Part shown: positions 45,750-56,811 of the stretch, in pieces
Layout: each line of letters opens with the position of its first letter
Position numbering within the stretch: position 1 is the stretch's first letter
Source of the DNA: Amborella trichopoda
Lineage: Eukaryota; Streptophyta; Magnoliopsida; Amborellales; Amborellaceae
DNA length: 64,000 nucleotides
Reading direction: 5' to 3'
Assembly (NCBI RefSeq): GCF_000471905.2
Contig: NW_006500337.1
Coordinates: forward strand, 3,549,518 to 3,613,517
Notes under the pieces: model-generated
Told to the model about the DNA's origin: nothing
The model's input: only the letters and a program-made list of their open reading frames with translations
The model's database searches: none
Program-made: the position numbers and the translations under genes

Positions 45750-48700
45750 TTTAGTTATCGTTTACTATTTTCTATTTTCTATTTTACATATCAATGAAGA
45801 TCTGAATCCATGAAATGGCTCTATGCACTATGCGATCATGCTTTTCTTTTTTCTGGTTTTCATTCTCTGTATCTCTCTCATTGAAGGAAAAAGACCCAAA
45901 ATGTGGGTTTCTAGTGTCTACTAGTTATATTCTCTCCTAATATTTCTCCTTTCTCTTTTTCCAGTAAAATTAAAATGCTTAACTATACAAAAAAACAGTG
46001 AAAAACTATTTCCAATTTTTTAGCAAAATAAAAAGCATTTTTAATCTATTTACTTTATTTTCTATTATCAACTGCTAATGTTTTATTGAGAGTGTATAGC
46101 ATAGTCCCATTGGAGCATATACAGTACAACAACTCCCCTGGGGTAAAATAGTTATTTGGGATTTTTTTTTTCTTAATTCTAAATTTTGGGATCTATTTAA
46201 ACACCATTATATGATTACTTTAAAAAAAATCTTTGGTTTTGAGTTCTTGAACCTCTAGATCTTTTCCTCAGAAAAATACTATTTCTATATATAATTAAAA
46301 AACGGGATCATTTACCTTAATAATTATGTATAGGCATTTCGATGTGAAATCTGATAGCTATTAATTATATATACCAAGCAGGCCTAGGGACCAACTTGTA
46401 TGACATCACAGTTATTGCGGACCAATATTAGTAGGAGTAAATTGATTTGATTCGTTCCTTATAATTTTATCAAGAAAGTTTTGATCCCTTCCATATAGAA
46501 GGTTTTAGTTACCTTTTTATTTTTTATTTTTTATTTAATTTTATTTTGGATGAGTAAATGTGGTGACGGCCCCTACCCTTATATATGGAAATAGTAAATA
46601 GTATCCGAAAAATACTATTTCTATATATAATTAATAACTTTTGTACATAAAGCTACAATAATCCCTAACAGTCCGATGTTAAATCCTACGGCTAAGACGG
46701 CATATTTTGGCATATTTTCCCTGGAAATGGGTATCCTAAGGAGACCCCTCTTTGAATTAGTATCTTCTCCGGAAATATAGAATCCTTTGGACTCAGATCT
46801 CCTATAATATAGGTTATAGGTGTCTGCTGCTTGGATAATCTACTCTTTCGATTGCTAATATAATATAATATTATATAATATAATAATATTATATTATAAT
46901 ATAATGTAATAATATTACATTCTAATATAATGTAATAATATTATGTTATATTATGTATTATAATATTATATATCTATTATAATTTGTATATTACTTATAA
47001 TGTATATTTAATTGTAATTATATTATATGAATTATAACATTGTATTATATATATTATTATTAGTATGAATTATATATTATAATATTATATATCTATTATA
47101 ATATGCAAATTACTTATAAAGAAGAATATATAATTAATTATAATTATAATATGAAATTATTATATATACAATTCATGTTAGTATATATTGTAAATATAAT
47201 ATTTAATTATTATATATAACTAATGTTAATTATATATTATAATATATGTATTATATTGATTATTATATGTAATAATTAATAATTTAATATGTTAATTATA
47301 TATAATATATATTAATTAATATAATATATGATACACACTCATTATTATAAATTAATTATTATAATTAGGACACGGTTTCTATGCGACCAAGCCCACATAT
47401 GTAGAAATGTGGACCTATTAATAAATGTATTTTTGAGATGGATTTTTTGACTTAATTTTTAAAGACATGTAATCTCTAGCACAGAGATTATGAATATTAA
47501 TAAATGTATTTTTGAGATGGATTTTGTTACTTAATTTTTAAAGATTTGTAATCTCTAGCACAAAGATCATGAATATGAAAAAATAAATAAAATTTGAAAA
47601 CTAAAAATAATAATTCTAATAAGAAAACATCTGGTCGCATGAGACAGTTTTCCTTATAATCATTGCAGTTCCAGGGCGTGACGTATTTTTTTGGGGGCGG
47701 ACCACAACTCACTCTGTAAAATATAATTCCACCCCAAGTTTAATATAATTCCACCCCAAGTTTTTGGGAACAGTGGCTCTATTCCAATCTCATAGAAATG
47801 TTAATTCCACATTTGAAAAAAAAAAAAAAAACAAACAAACAAGGGAGGCATCCAAACAGTATTTACTGGCCATTTTCATGGGAGAGACCCATTTGTAGGC
47901 AACCAAACAGGCCCTTAGGTTGCAACCTCATGAAGATGCATGCTACATGCTGTAAACTTTTTCATCAAAACCATATGCAGGTGTCATTTCCGGTGCTCTT
48001 CTCTACATCCGAGATGACTTCCCGTCGGTGGACCGGAAGACAGTTTTGCAGGTTCTCTCTCTCTCTCTCTCGCACACACAATATAGCAAACACTGCTCTC
48101 GCCCATATACTCTCTCTATAAAACCAACAATGCCCACCACCAGTTGGCCTAAAATCTCTCTTTCTCATCCTGAAACGGCAGGAAACGATCGTTAGTATGG
48201 CGGTGGCTGGTGCCATTATTGGAGCAGCATTTGGAGGTTGGGCGAATGACAAATTTGGTCGAAAGAAAACAATCATAGTAGCTGATGTTCTCTTCTTAAT
48301 TGGAGCAATTATAATGGCTGCTGCTCTTAATCCTGGTGTCATTATCTTGGGAAGAATTTTTGTGGGTTTGGGGGTTGGAATGGCCTCAATGACTTCGCCT
48401 CTATATATATCCGAGGCATCCCCTGCTAAAATTAGAGGAGCTCTTGTCAGTACTAATGGCTTCCTCATCACAGGAGGACAGTTCTTGTCTTACCTAATCA
48501 ATTTGGCTTTTACCAAGGTAATAATAGGATTGATTTTAATATGAGGTAGAAAAACCGAACATTTTTTGTGGGTTTTTTTCTGCACATTTTATTATTATGC
48601 TTTACAATTGAATTTTTCTTTTTCTTTTTTGGTTTTTATATTTTTCATTTCTATGGATTTTTCTCATTTTTGTTTGTTTAGGCACCTGGGACATGGAGGT

Positions 48701-50430
48701 GGATGCTTGGAGTTGCAGGGATTCCTGCCATCTTACAAATTATCTTGATGATGAGGCTACCTGAATCTCCAAGGTGGCTCTTTAGAATGGTATGTTTGTT
48801 TATTCTATATAATAATACATTTTTTTATCTGCCTCCTTACTGATCTTTGTTTATTGCAGTGTTGGAAAGATAATCTGGGCCCATGTACTCTGCCCAGGCT
48901 CGAGTACTCCGCCTGAATCGAGCTGGGCAAGTAAAAAATTGTTAAAAAAAGTAGTGCAAAATTTCCAAAAAAAAAAAAACTGAAAAATATTTTTAAAATA
49001 AAATTAAATAAAACACATCTAAATGGGATCAAAAAAGTAGTGCAAAAATGGATTTTGAAAAAAAAAATTTGTGATAGTGGCATTTTACAAATAATTCAAA
49101 AAGAAGGAAAAATGTAAAAATAAGTATTTATGACCAAAACACTTTTCTAACAAACACAAAAAAAAACATATTACAAATAAATTTCTTATTTTAAATTTTT
49201 TATAATTTTTTTTGAATTTTTTTTAAGATCCCCAAGTTGAGCGGAACCAGCAAGTCCAAGCTGGATCACGAGTAATCAAAAACTGGATTATTGATATAGA
49301 CTAATAGAATACGGTAAAGGTCGAACCTTGCATTGTTTATTCCTCTCTTTATCTTTCGTTTCCTATTCTCAATATTGATATTGTTTATTCATCTATGTCT
49401 GTCTTTCATTTCCTATTCCCAATATTCATACAGACTCATAGAATATGGTAAAGGTTGAACAAATTCCCTATTCCTTGTATTGTTTATTCATCTATCTCTG
49501 TCTTTAATTTCCTATTCTCAATTACTATCCCATGATTTACCTCAAATATGAGCCTTCCTCCACACCAACATTCATGGAAATACTAATTAACAGATCTCTC
49601 TCTCTCTCTTTAAGACACAAGACAGGAAAAGAGACTGAGAAAGGGTTTTTAAACTTTAATCTCTCTCTCACACACACAAATTAACTCACTAGAGAAGCAA
49701 TGCAAATATCAATCTTAATTTTTTAACTTCCTGTCTACTCTTACACACACACATTGACTCACATAAAGAAACAATCTATACATCAGTCTTATGTTTTAAC
49801 TTCCTGTCTACTCTTATTAGAAAAGAGAACAAGAAGCCATTGCAATCCTAGAAAAGATCTACCCCCCCAATGAATTAGAGCAGGAGATTGATGCCCTCAG
49901 AACCTCTGTTGAAGAAGAGAAACAATTACAAGAAGTCGCCAAGCATACTGGTTTTTTAGCTCTATGGAAAAACAAAGTAACCAGAAGAGGCCTAACTGCT
50001 GGTATTGGTCTTCAAGTTATTCAACAATTTGTGGGAATAAACACTGTTATGTATTACAGTCCCACAATTGTTCAGTTCGCGGGTGTCGCATCAAACCAAA
50101 CAGCTCTCTTGCTCTCTCTCATCACGTCTGGCCTTAATGCTATCGGATCGATTGTTAGTATGTATTTTGTCGACAGAAATGGGAGGCGAAAGCTTTTGCT
50201 CAGCAGTTTGTTTGGAATTGTCGCTTCCCTTGTGGTTTTGATGGTGGTGTTCAACCAAACTGCATCACATTCTCCACCGGTCAGTGGTATTGAGACCTCA
50301 CATTTCGGTGGGAACTTGACATGCCCCTTGTACAAATCGTCGGGTAGAGCAGCATGGAGCTGCACTACATGCCTCAAAGCGCCAGATTGTGGGTTTTGCT
50401 CCTCCAAAATTAACAAGGTATACTCTGTTT

Positions 50431-50472
<42 letters not shown>

Positions 50473-50961
50473 TTATTTCAATCTCTCTGTGGTGTGCAGC
50501 TTCAACCAGGGGCATGCCTCCTTAACAACAAGGCTGTGAAGAGCACGTGCAATGGTGAGCACCGCATCTGGTACACACAGGGCTGCCCAACCAGCTTTGG
50601 TTGGCTTGCACTTGTCGGTCTCGCTTTGTACATCATCTGCTACTCTCCTGGTATGGGAACAGTTCCATGGATTGTCAACTCTGAGATCTACCCCTTGCAT
50701 GTAAGAGGCTTCTGTGGAGGAATTGCAGCCACCTCGAATTGGATCTCTAATTTGATCGTTTCCCAAACGTTCCTCACTCTAACCGAGTCCCTAGGACCTT
50801 CATGGACTTTCCTACTCTTCGGTGGTTTCGCTTTCATTGGTTTAATATTTGTGTTCTTCTTCGTGCCGGAGACAAAGGGGATGCAGTTTGAGGAGGTTGA
50901 GAGGATGCTTGAGGAGAAGTCTAGTTTTTGGAGGAAGAGTCCACCTTCTGGCAAGCCTTAG
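45235..50961 (+). CDS. INT2: Inositol transporter, INT2-like (major facilitator superfamily)
   Basis: Six exons with GT-AG borders that keep frame: 45,235-45,367; 47,981-48,051; 48,182-48,517; 48,682-48,789; 49,821-50,417; 50,500-50,961. They encode 568 residues (Arabidopsis INT2 has 580). Sugar-transporter signatures are [10 protein letters not shown] near residue 36, NDKFGRKK in the loop after helix 2, PESPRWL before the central loop, [21 protein letters not shown] and [12 protein letters not shown] at the C-terminus; about 12 helices are expected. The extended loop between helices 9 and 10 has a cysteine cluster ([14 protein letters not shown]...GACL), the PSI-like insertion typical of plant INT2-INT4 and absent from INT1. 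This loop, plus [11 protein letters not shown], points to INT2. Family role: H+-coupled inositol uptake at the plasma membrane. The orthologue assignment is inference. Intron 1 is 2.6 kb and repeat-rich. Confidence 0.93.
45600..45880 (+). repeat. Tandem duplication in INT intron 1
   Basis: A block containing gatctgaatccatgaaatgg, ctctatgcactatg and ttctggttttcattctc occurs at about 45,635 and again at about 45,800, with a long CT run (45,706-45,746) between the copies. Confidence 0.85.
46855..47345. repeat. Almost pure A/T block in INT intron 1
   Basis: About 490 bases with only a handful of G or C, made of ataatatta/taatattat-type words that are self-complementary in many registers. Simple AT-rich expansion; likely to extrude or misassemble. 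Confidence 0.85.
47365..47655. mobile_element. Element G in INT intron 1
   Basis: Left end aggacacggtttctatgcga, right end gtcgcatgagacagttttcc. Inside, aataaatgtatttttgagat with gtaatctctagcac is tandemly duplicated, period about 94. Related to copies at 60,596 and 63,500. Confidence 0.65.
48850..49520. repeat. Repeats in INT intron 4
   Basis: 48,860-48,935 and 49,228-49,290 are the GC-richer ends of an otherwise AT-rich block (tgcccaggctcgagtactcc; agtccaagctggatcacgag), perhaps one decayed element. From 49,310 to 49,520 a unit holding attgtttattcatctatctc, gtcttt and tttcctattc is repeated three times. Confidence 0.55.
49720..49820 (+). repeat. Duplicated splice-acceptor region, INT exon 5
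   Basis: The stretch ttttaacttcctgtctactc occurs at about 49,719 and 49,794. Only the second copy runs into ttattag at the exon border; the first continues into acacacaca. Confidence 0.7.
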
Positions 50962-51062
50962 TCGATAGAGAAAGGACAATCCTTTTTTCAGTCTGACACA
51001 TCAACACTCAGGTTTACAGTTGCCAATGTTGATCTTTCCAACAGGTTTATTTGACACATTTA

Positions 51063-51103
<41 letters not shown>

Positions 51104-51789
51104 NNNNNNNNNNNNNNNNNNNNNNNNNNNNNNNNNNNNNNNNNNNNNNNNNNNNNNNNNNNNNNNNNNNNNNNNNNNNNNNNNNNNNNNNNNNNNNNNN
51201 NNNNNNNNNNNNNNNNNNNNNNNNNNNNNNNNNNNNNNNNNNNNNNNNNNNNNNNNNNNNNNNNNNNNNNNNNNNNNNNNNNNNNNNNNNNNNNNNNNNN
51301 NNNNNNNNNNNNNNNNNNNNNNNNNNNNNNNNNNNNNNNNNNNNNNNNNNNNNNNNNNNNNNNNNNNNNNNNNNNNNNNNNNNNNNNNNNNNNNNNNNNN
51401 NNNNNNNNNNNNNNNNNNNNNNNNNNNNNNNNNNNNNNNNNNNNNNNNNNNNNNNNNNNNNNNNNNNNNNNNNNNNNNNNNNNNNNNNNNNNNNNNNNNN
51501 NNNNNNNNNNNNNNNNNNNNNNNNNNNNNNNNNNNNNNNNNNNNNNNNNNNNNNNNNNNNNNNNNNNNNNNNNNNNNNNNNNNNNNNNNNNNNNNNNNNN
51601 NNNNNNNNNNNNNNNNNNNNNNNNNNNNNNNNNNNNNNNNNNNNNNNNNNNNNNNNNNNNNNNNNNNNNNNNNNNNNNNNNNNNNNNNNNNNNNNNNNNN
51701 NNNNNNNNNNNNNNNNNNNNNNNNNNNNNNNNNNNNNNNNNNNNNNNNNNNNNNNNNNNNNNNNNNNNNNNNNNNNNNNNNNNNNNNNN
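51104..51789. other. Assembly gap (686 N)
   Basis: The run of N is flanked on both sides by (CT)n microsatellite (51,065-51,103 and about 51,803-51,839). It lies about 140 bases after the INT2-like stop codon, probably in the 3' UTR or just beyond. Confidence 1.
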
Positions 51790-51801
51790 GTACTACATTA
51801 C

Positions 51802-51841
<40 letters not shown>

Positions 51842-52021
51842 TCGAGTGAGATTTTTTATTTAGCTCTTTTTTCGGTTGGAATTAGTACTTCATTATACAG
51901 AGGTATTTGTACTAGCTGGAGCTGAGCTCTCCTAGATCTATTTATCTTCTTGTGAATAATAATGGTTAACCATATATTAAGACAGTTCCTTAATGGTTAG
52001 ACGCTTTCTGTAATGGTTGAT

Positions 52022-52027
52022 AATAAA
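52022..52027 (+). terminator. Candidate poly(A) signal downstream of INT2-like gene
   Basis: AATAAA at this position, with a looser AATAATAA near 51,954. The assembly gap lies between the stop codon and these signals, so the 3' UTR length is unknown. Confidence 0.3.
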
Positions 52028-52195
52028 CATATATATTTTCCTTGAGATAACTACTACTTGCAGTCTTGTTTTTTTGAAACATTCCACATTAATTATGAAA
52101 TTTTTGGACCTCTCGGTTGTGTGTGAGAGAGAGATATTTTAAAGCATTTGCACAATAATGCACCACCATTCAGCAAGAAAAAACTTCAGCAAGAA

Positions 52196-52680
52196 AAAAC
52201 TAGTGTTCCCCTTACAACATAGAAGTTTTATCTTCCCCCTATCATCCAGCTCTCCATTTTTTATACTCCCCCTACCATCTGACTCTTCATTTTTCATCTC
52301 AAAGCATTTTATTTTTAGTTTTTTTTATACAAATTTTATGAATATGAAATTTGGTACGTGCATCTTCTTGTTGGGGCGCACCAATAAAAATATTAACAAT
52401 AATTTTTCGATAAAAAATAATGACCAAAATACGGTATTTTGATCATTTTATTATTGAAAATATTTTTTTATATTTTTCGTTAGTGAGTTTAATAGAGGAA
52501 TGGACGTCTAATAGTTTATAGAAAAAAAATTAAAATAAAATAGTGTAGAGACGTGACATTGTGATTGAGACAATCTTAACCCTCTATTAAAAAAATGGAG
52601 GGTTGATTGGGGCAATTTTAGCCCTCCATTAAAAAATGGACGGTTGGAGGCAATCTCATAGAAAGCTTTCCCTTTTCTTA
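52196..52680. mobile_element. Large foldback element E, copy 2
   Basis: Left arm ttacaacatagaagttttat, with a duplicated piece (ctcccc-ctaccatctg). Right arm caatctcatagaaagctttc. The core aatgaccaaaatac/gtattttgatcatt is an almost perfect palindrome. About 485 bp, no coding capacity. Confidence 0.7.
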
Positions 52681-53112
52681 TGGTATGGGGCATCAAAAAC
52701 TCTGCCTTAAAAGAGTTTTTTCTGTAAAGCAGTTTTATGAATTCAGAACTTTTTTTGTCCATTTTATTTTTAGTTTTAAGAGTTTGTTAAGTATGGTAGG
52801 ATTGGAATCATTGATGTGTGATAACAGTTTCACAAGATATTCTCTGCTTTCCCCATCTGTATTGTTCCAATTTTATTGGATGTCTCCGAAGGTGGTACAT
52901 ATTCTCAGGTAAATTTTAAAATCTACCTTCCATAAACAGCCATAAAATATACAAAATTTAAAAAGCATAACTCATAATATTCATAATTTATAAGATATGC
53001 CTTTATTTCTAAACAATTTTATAGAAGTGCTAAGTTATACATGTGTTTTATTTTTTTTAGCTTTTAAAACGACCAGAAAACTTCCCCGAATATTCCAAAG
53101 AAATGCTACCTT
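52681..53112. other. Intergenic, no gene
   Basis: AT-rich sequence, nothing recognised. Confidence 0.5.
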
Positions 53113-53352
53113 CTAAAACAAATGCTCCAAAGCAAACACGATTACACTCATATGAGAGATTTTGGCAAACATGATTACACTCATATGAGAGATTTTGGAG
53201 TCCTTTGTAATAATAGTTCTAGAACAAATGCTCCAAAGCAAACATGATTTTGGAGTCCTTGTAATAATAGTTCTAGAACAAATGCTCCAAAGCAAACATG
53301 ATTACACTCATATGTGTGATTTTGGAGTCCTTGCAATAGTAGTTCTAGTACC
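53113..53352. repeat. Imperfect tandem repeat, units 50-75 bp
   Basis: aacaaatgctccaaagcaaa occurs at about 53,118, 53,223 and 53,278, with gattacactcatatg and gattttggagtcctt following in most units. Some units have lost the middle part. Confidence 0.85.
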
Positions 53353-53586
53353 GTAAACCAAAAATCCATTTCCACTCCTAATTATGAAATTAAGAGCTCC
53401 AAAAATTGTTAGCCTGAAAATCTATTTCTACTTATTTTTGGCCCGAAAATCTGGTAAAAACGTTATTTAGATTGAATGTATTGTAAAACATATGCAAAAG
53501 AAGGGCGCCCTGTCCTTGGCCTAAGACATGCATTCGGGTAACCCAATTTCTATATCGAAAAAGTCTAGAGACCTAGAAAAAACACT

Positions 53587-53826
53587 AATCAACAAACAAA
53601 TAGAAGAAATGCTTGAGCATGACTTATGACTTGCACCTCTGCAAGAAGAGCGATGTGATCCTCGATAATCAACAAACAAATAGAAGAAATGCTTGAGCAT
53701 AACTTATGACTTGCACCTCTGCAAGAAGAGCGATGTGATCCTCGATAATCAACAAACAAATAGAAGAAATGCTTGAGCATAACTTATGACTTGCACCTCT
53801 GCAAGAAGAGCGTTGTGATCCTCGAA
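53587..53826. repeat. Three-copy tandem repeat, period 80 bp
   Basis: aatcaacaaacaaatagaag begins at 53,587, 53,667 and 53,747. Copies are nearly identical. The minus-strand translation (IEDHIALLAEVQVIS) is open but ends at a stop in each unit and matches no family I know. Confidence 0.9.
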
Positions 53827-54260
53827 GGCGACTGTAATTTCTCACCAGTATCACATCTGGCATAGGATGTTGCATTTCATATGGAGAAGGGGAATTCAGA
53901 TCAGAGCATGGTTTGGAGATATCTATTCGTCACGGAACACAAGGGCCCTGTAAATGCATAAAGAAAAAAAAAAACGAAAAGGAATTAGAAAAAAAAAACA
54001 ATGGTCCCTTTTGCCTTTGCATGGTAGAAAAATATCAGAACAGGGCATGAAAAGAGAGTTACTAACTATGATTTGTTATGAAAACAATAGGGTACTAGTA
54101 CAGGAAGACATGAACCCGATGATGGGTTCCACTGTCCATCATCATCTATTTTTTATAGAATGGTCTTGAACCATGGCCTACACTTTTTCCACTGTCCATT
54201 GAATTATGGTATAGTTTGCCTTTTTATAAATACAAATCCAAATACTAAACCTATACTCAC

Positions 54261-55644
54261 CATCACTAAGAACTAGAACCGAGGATACGATGTGCCATAG
54301 TGAGGATCGTGCAGTCTCAAAACTCTGTTCAAATGATCCTCTGAATTAAGTTATCTGTGACCGTGTCAACAGATGCTGTTGCTTCATCGAGCACCAACAT
54401 ACGTGCCTGATTCGTAAGGGCTTGACCCAGTGACACAAGCTGCCACTGCCCAACTCCAGTTATCTCCATTTTCCAGAACTGTATATGAACATATAAAGAC
54501 CAATGTAAAAAAAATCTGATTCCCACATATTGAAAAGGAAAAGAAATTTCTAGGGAGATTTTAAGGAATTCTTCTTTTATTTTTAAGGAATTCTAGGTGA
54601 AAAATAAGAAAGCTAAAAAGTAACAAGCATTGGAGAGAATGATAAAAATTTGAAAATCTATTTATTTTCTACTCTTTCATTTCTATGCTAACTTCAATGG
54701 GTTACATGGGTTTGAACTTATACCCTCAAGGTTGCAACAAATACCCTCCATCTGAGCCACGGCTCAACTACTTAAAAACAAAAAAAGAGTTTCTTACAAC
54801 TATATTGATCTTATACTATCAACATATCCTTCTAATTTCTCAAAAACTTATACTTCCATTTGCACATAAACATATTTTATTTCAAAAATTTGTTTTAAAT
54901 TTTTTTAAAAAAAGAGTCGAGATCTTGCCATAATATCTAAAGCTTTCATGTAATTTTCAAGGGAAAAAAAACAGATGTTAATTGCTAATCTAAATTGCTA
55001 AGTAACATCTTAGCTAAAGGAATCTGCAAGCACACACAAACAATTGTATTCAGCAGAAACACCCATACCTGAGTTTCAAGCTTCGATCTTTTCTGCTGGC
55101 AATTTCTCCAAGCTGACACCCTTCAAGTGCCTGGGAACTACCAAATAAGATCAGATAGGAATGAAAGTTAATATCATCTTTTTATCCACTAGCAATGAAA
55201 CTTCACAATTTCATTAAAGAAAAAGAAAAGGAAACACAAAAGCCCACATGCTAAAGCATTTGAGATTAGTTTTTCTTTTGCATTTTCTGATACTTCATAA
55301 TCTCATCAAGGAAACTAGAGCCAACCCAGAGAGCCTCACTGGTGAACTTCAGTTTTGAAAGTCAGGTTTTGCAAAGACAGAAAGATTAATGGGTAAGAGA
55401 TAAACACTAACCTCCCATACTTGAAGATCAAGAATGCTCTTCAAGGGGATCAAGGTTGCCTCTAATGATTCCTTCAAAAAAGGCAGGTTCTTGGGGAATG
55501 ATACTAAGACGAGTGTGCACATCACGAAGGCCAATTGTGGAGATATCAATGCCACCAATAATTATCTTTCCATCCGCAGGTTCAATAAGACGGAAGAGCT
55601 TGGATCAAAGCGGACATGCCACTTCCAGTGCGCCCAACTATACC
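54261..55644 (-). pseudogene. ABCC-type ABC transporter relic (second nucleotide-binding domain)
   Basis: Three exons in correct order with splice sites: 55,644-55,412, 55,130-55,069 and 54,478-54,261. Together they cover the second nucleotide-binding domain of a plant ABCC (MRP) transporter: Walker [20 protein letters not shown], a signature region [14 protein letters not shown] and Walker [13 protein letters not shown]. Walker A reads GRTGSGMSA, so the essential lysine is methionine. An extra T near 55,425 shifts the frame in EEHS-DLQVWE. The third exon has a frameshift before the signature, two in-frame TGA codons after LIQRII, and a deletion before VLVLSDG. Upstream exons are not present in the window. 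Live ABCC proteins export conjugates into the vacuole; this fragment cannot. Confidence 0.88.
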
Positions 55645-55724
55645 GAGCTTGGATCAAATTGGACGCAATACCAACCCATGATGGGATGCATGTCCCTTGA
55701 CTCATGGCCACAAAGGAATCACAA

Positions 55725-56525
55725 ATTCTATAAAAAGTGCATTAAATGAAGCCAATAGAAGTTCTCCGGACTTGGTGCTAAGGTAAAACCCAAAGGCCCA
55801 AGATGCCTCTTTCAGAAGCCAAGAAAAGTACCCTAATTATATTCATATGTGGTGTAGAATATATATCCCAAATCAAAAGGACTTCTATTTTATCCTATGT
55901 GAGATCCAAGGAAATATTCATTTACTGCTTCTAGAGACCAAAATTCAATCGTTACGCAGTATACTTGTGTAAGAAATGAGATCTTAGCTGCTCCTCCTCT
56001 ACGCTTCTTTATTCTCTCTCTCTTCATCAAAATATTCCTTTCACAAAAATATAAAGGGAGGTTTCTAAAAAAAACTGATTCAGAAAGGGCTGGGGCTACA
56101 AGGGCTCTAGGTGCTCCAGTTTCCCATTGACTTTCCCTTGTAACATCTGCACCATCCAAAATAAGGAACAGTGAGGAGGGCTGCAGCTCTAGTTATTACC
56201 TACCAAACCATTTTCTTTATTTAAAATATCCAACTAAAAAATGGGCGTTTGGAACGAAGTCAACAGCAATTCTGTAGAAATTGCATTAAAAAGAAGCCAA
56301 TAGAAATTCTCATAACTTTGCTTTGTGGCACTGCAAAACCCCAAGGTCTATGATACTTCGCTCAAAAGCCAAGCGAAGTACCCCAAATTTTGGGTAAATA
56401 CTCAGCCTATCCCCAATTATATTCCACATCAAAAGGACTTCTATTTGATCCCATTTCTGATCCAAGCAAATATCATCTAGCTCTTTCTAAAGACCAAGAT
56501 TCAATCATTATGCAAAATACTTTGA
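55725..56525. repeat. Direct repeat pair, about 250 bp each
   Basis: 55,725-55,975 and 56,272-56,525 share gcattaaa-gaagccaatag, agccaag-gaagtaccc, atcaaaaggacttctattt and agaccaa-attcaatc. They are diverged and spaced about 550 bases, between the ABCC relic and the SKP1-like gene. No coding role seen. Confidence 0.75.
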
Positions 56526-56811
56526 ATTAAAAAGATCTTTCTAAATAAGGAGAGATAGGCAAATCACCTTTACAAAATCTGCAACTCAAGCCTTCACATT
56601 AATCCAATTGTACTTACATGCCCAAATCACCAAAAAATCAACACTAATGGGACTCATGGTATTGATACCAAGTGCCAAAATCCACCATGTAAATCACTTA
56701 GCTATGGTTCTAAAACAAAAAATTCCAGTGTCCTAAAACAAAATTATTTGAAAAGAGAGTACTATAGAAGAAAAGAGCGCCCTCATTCCATACCCCACTT
56801 GTTTTCCTCCC

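Noticed and set aside
51020..51925. Open frame of 301 codons across the gap
   Set aside because: It consists mainly of undefined residues from N and LS repeats from the CT microsatellite.
53587..53826. Regular repeats considered as a CRISPR array
   Set aside because: The units are contiguous without unique spacers and the genome is a plant; the same applies to the arrays at 38,209 and 17,880.
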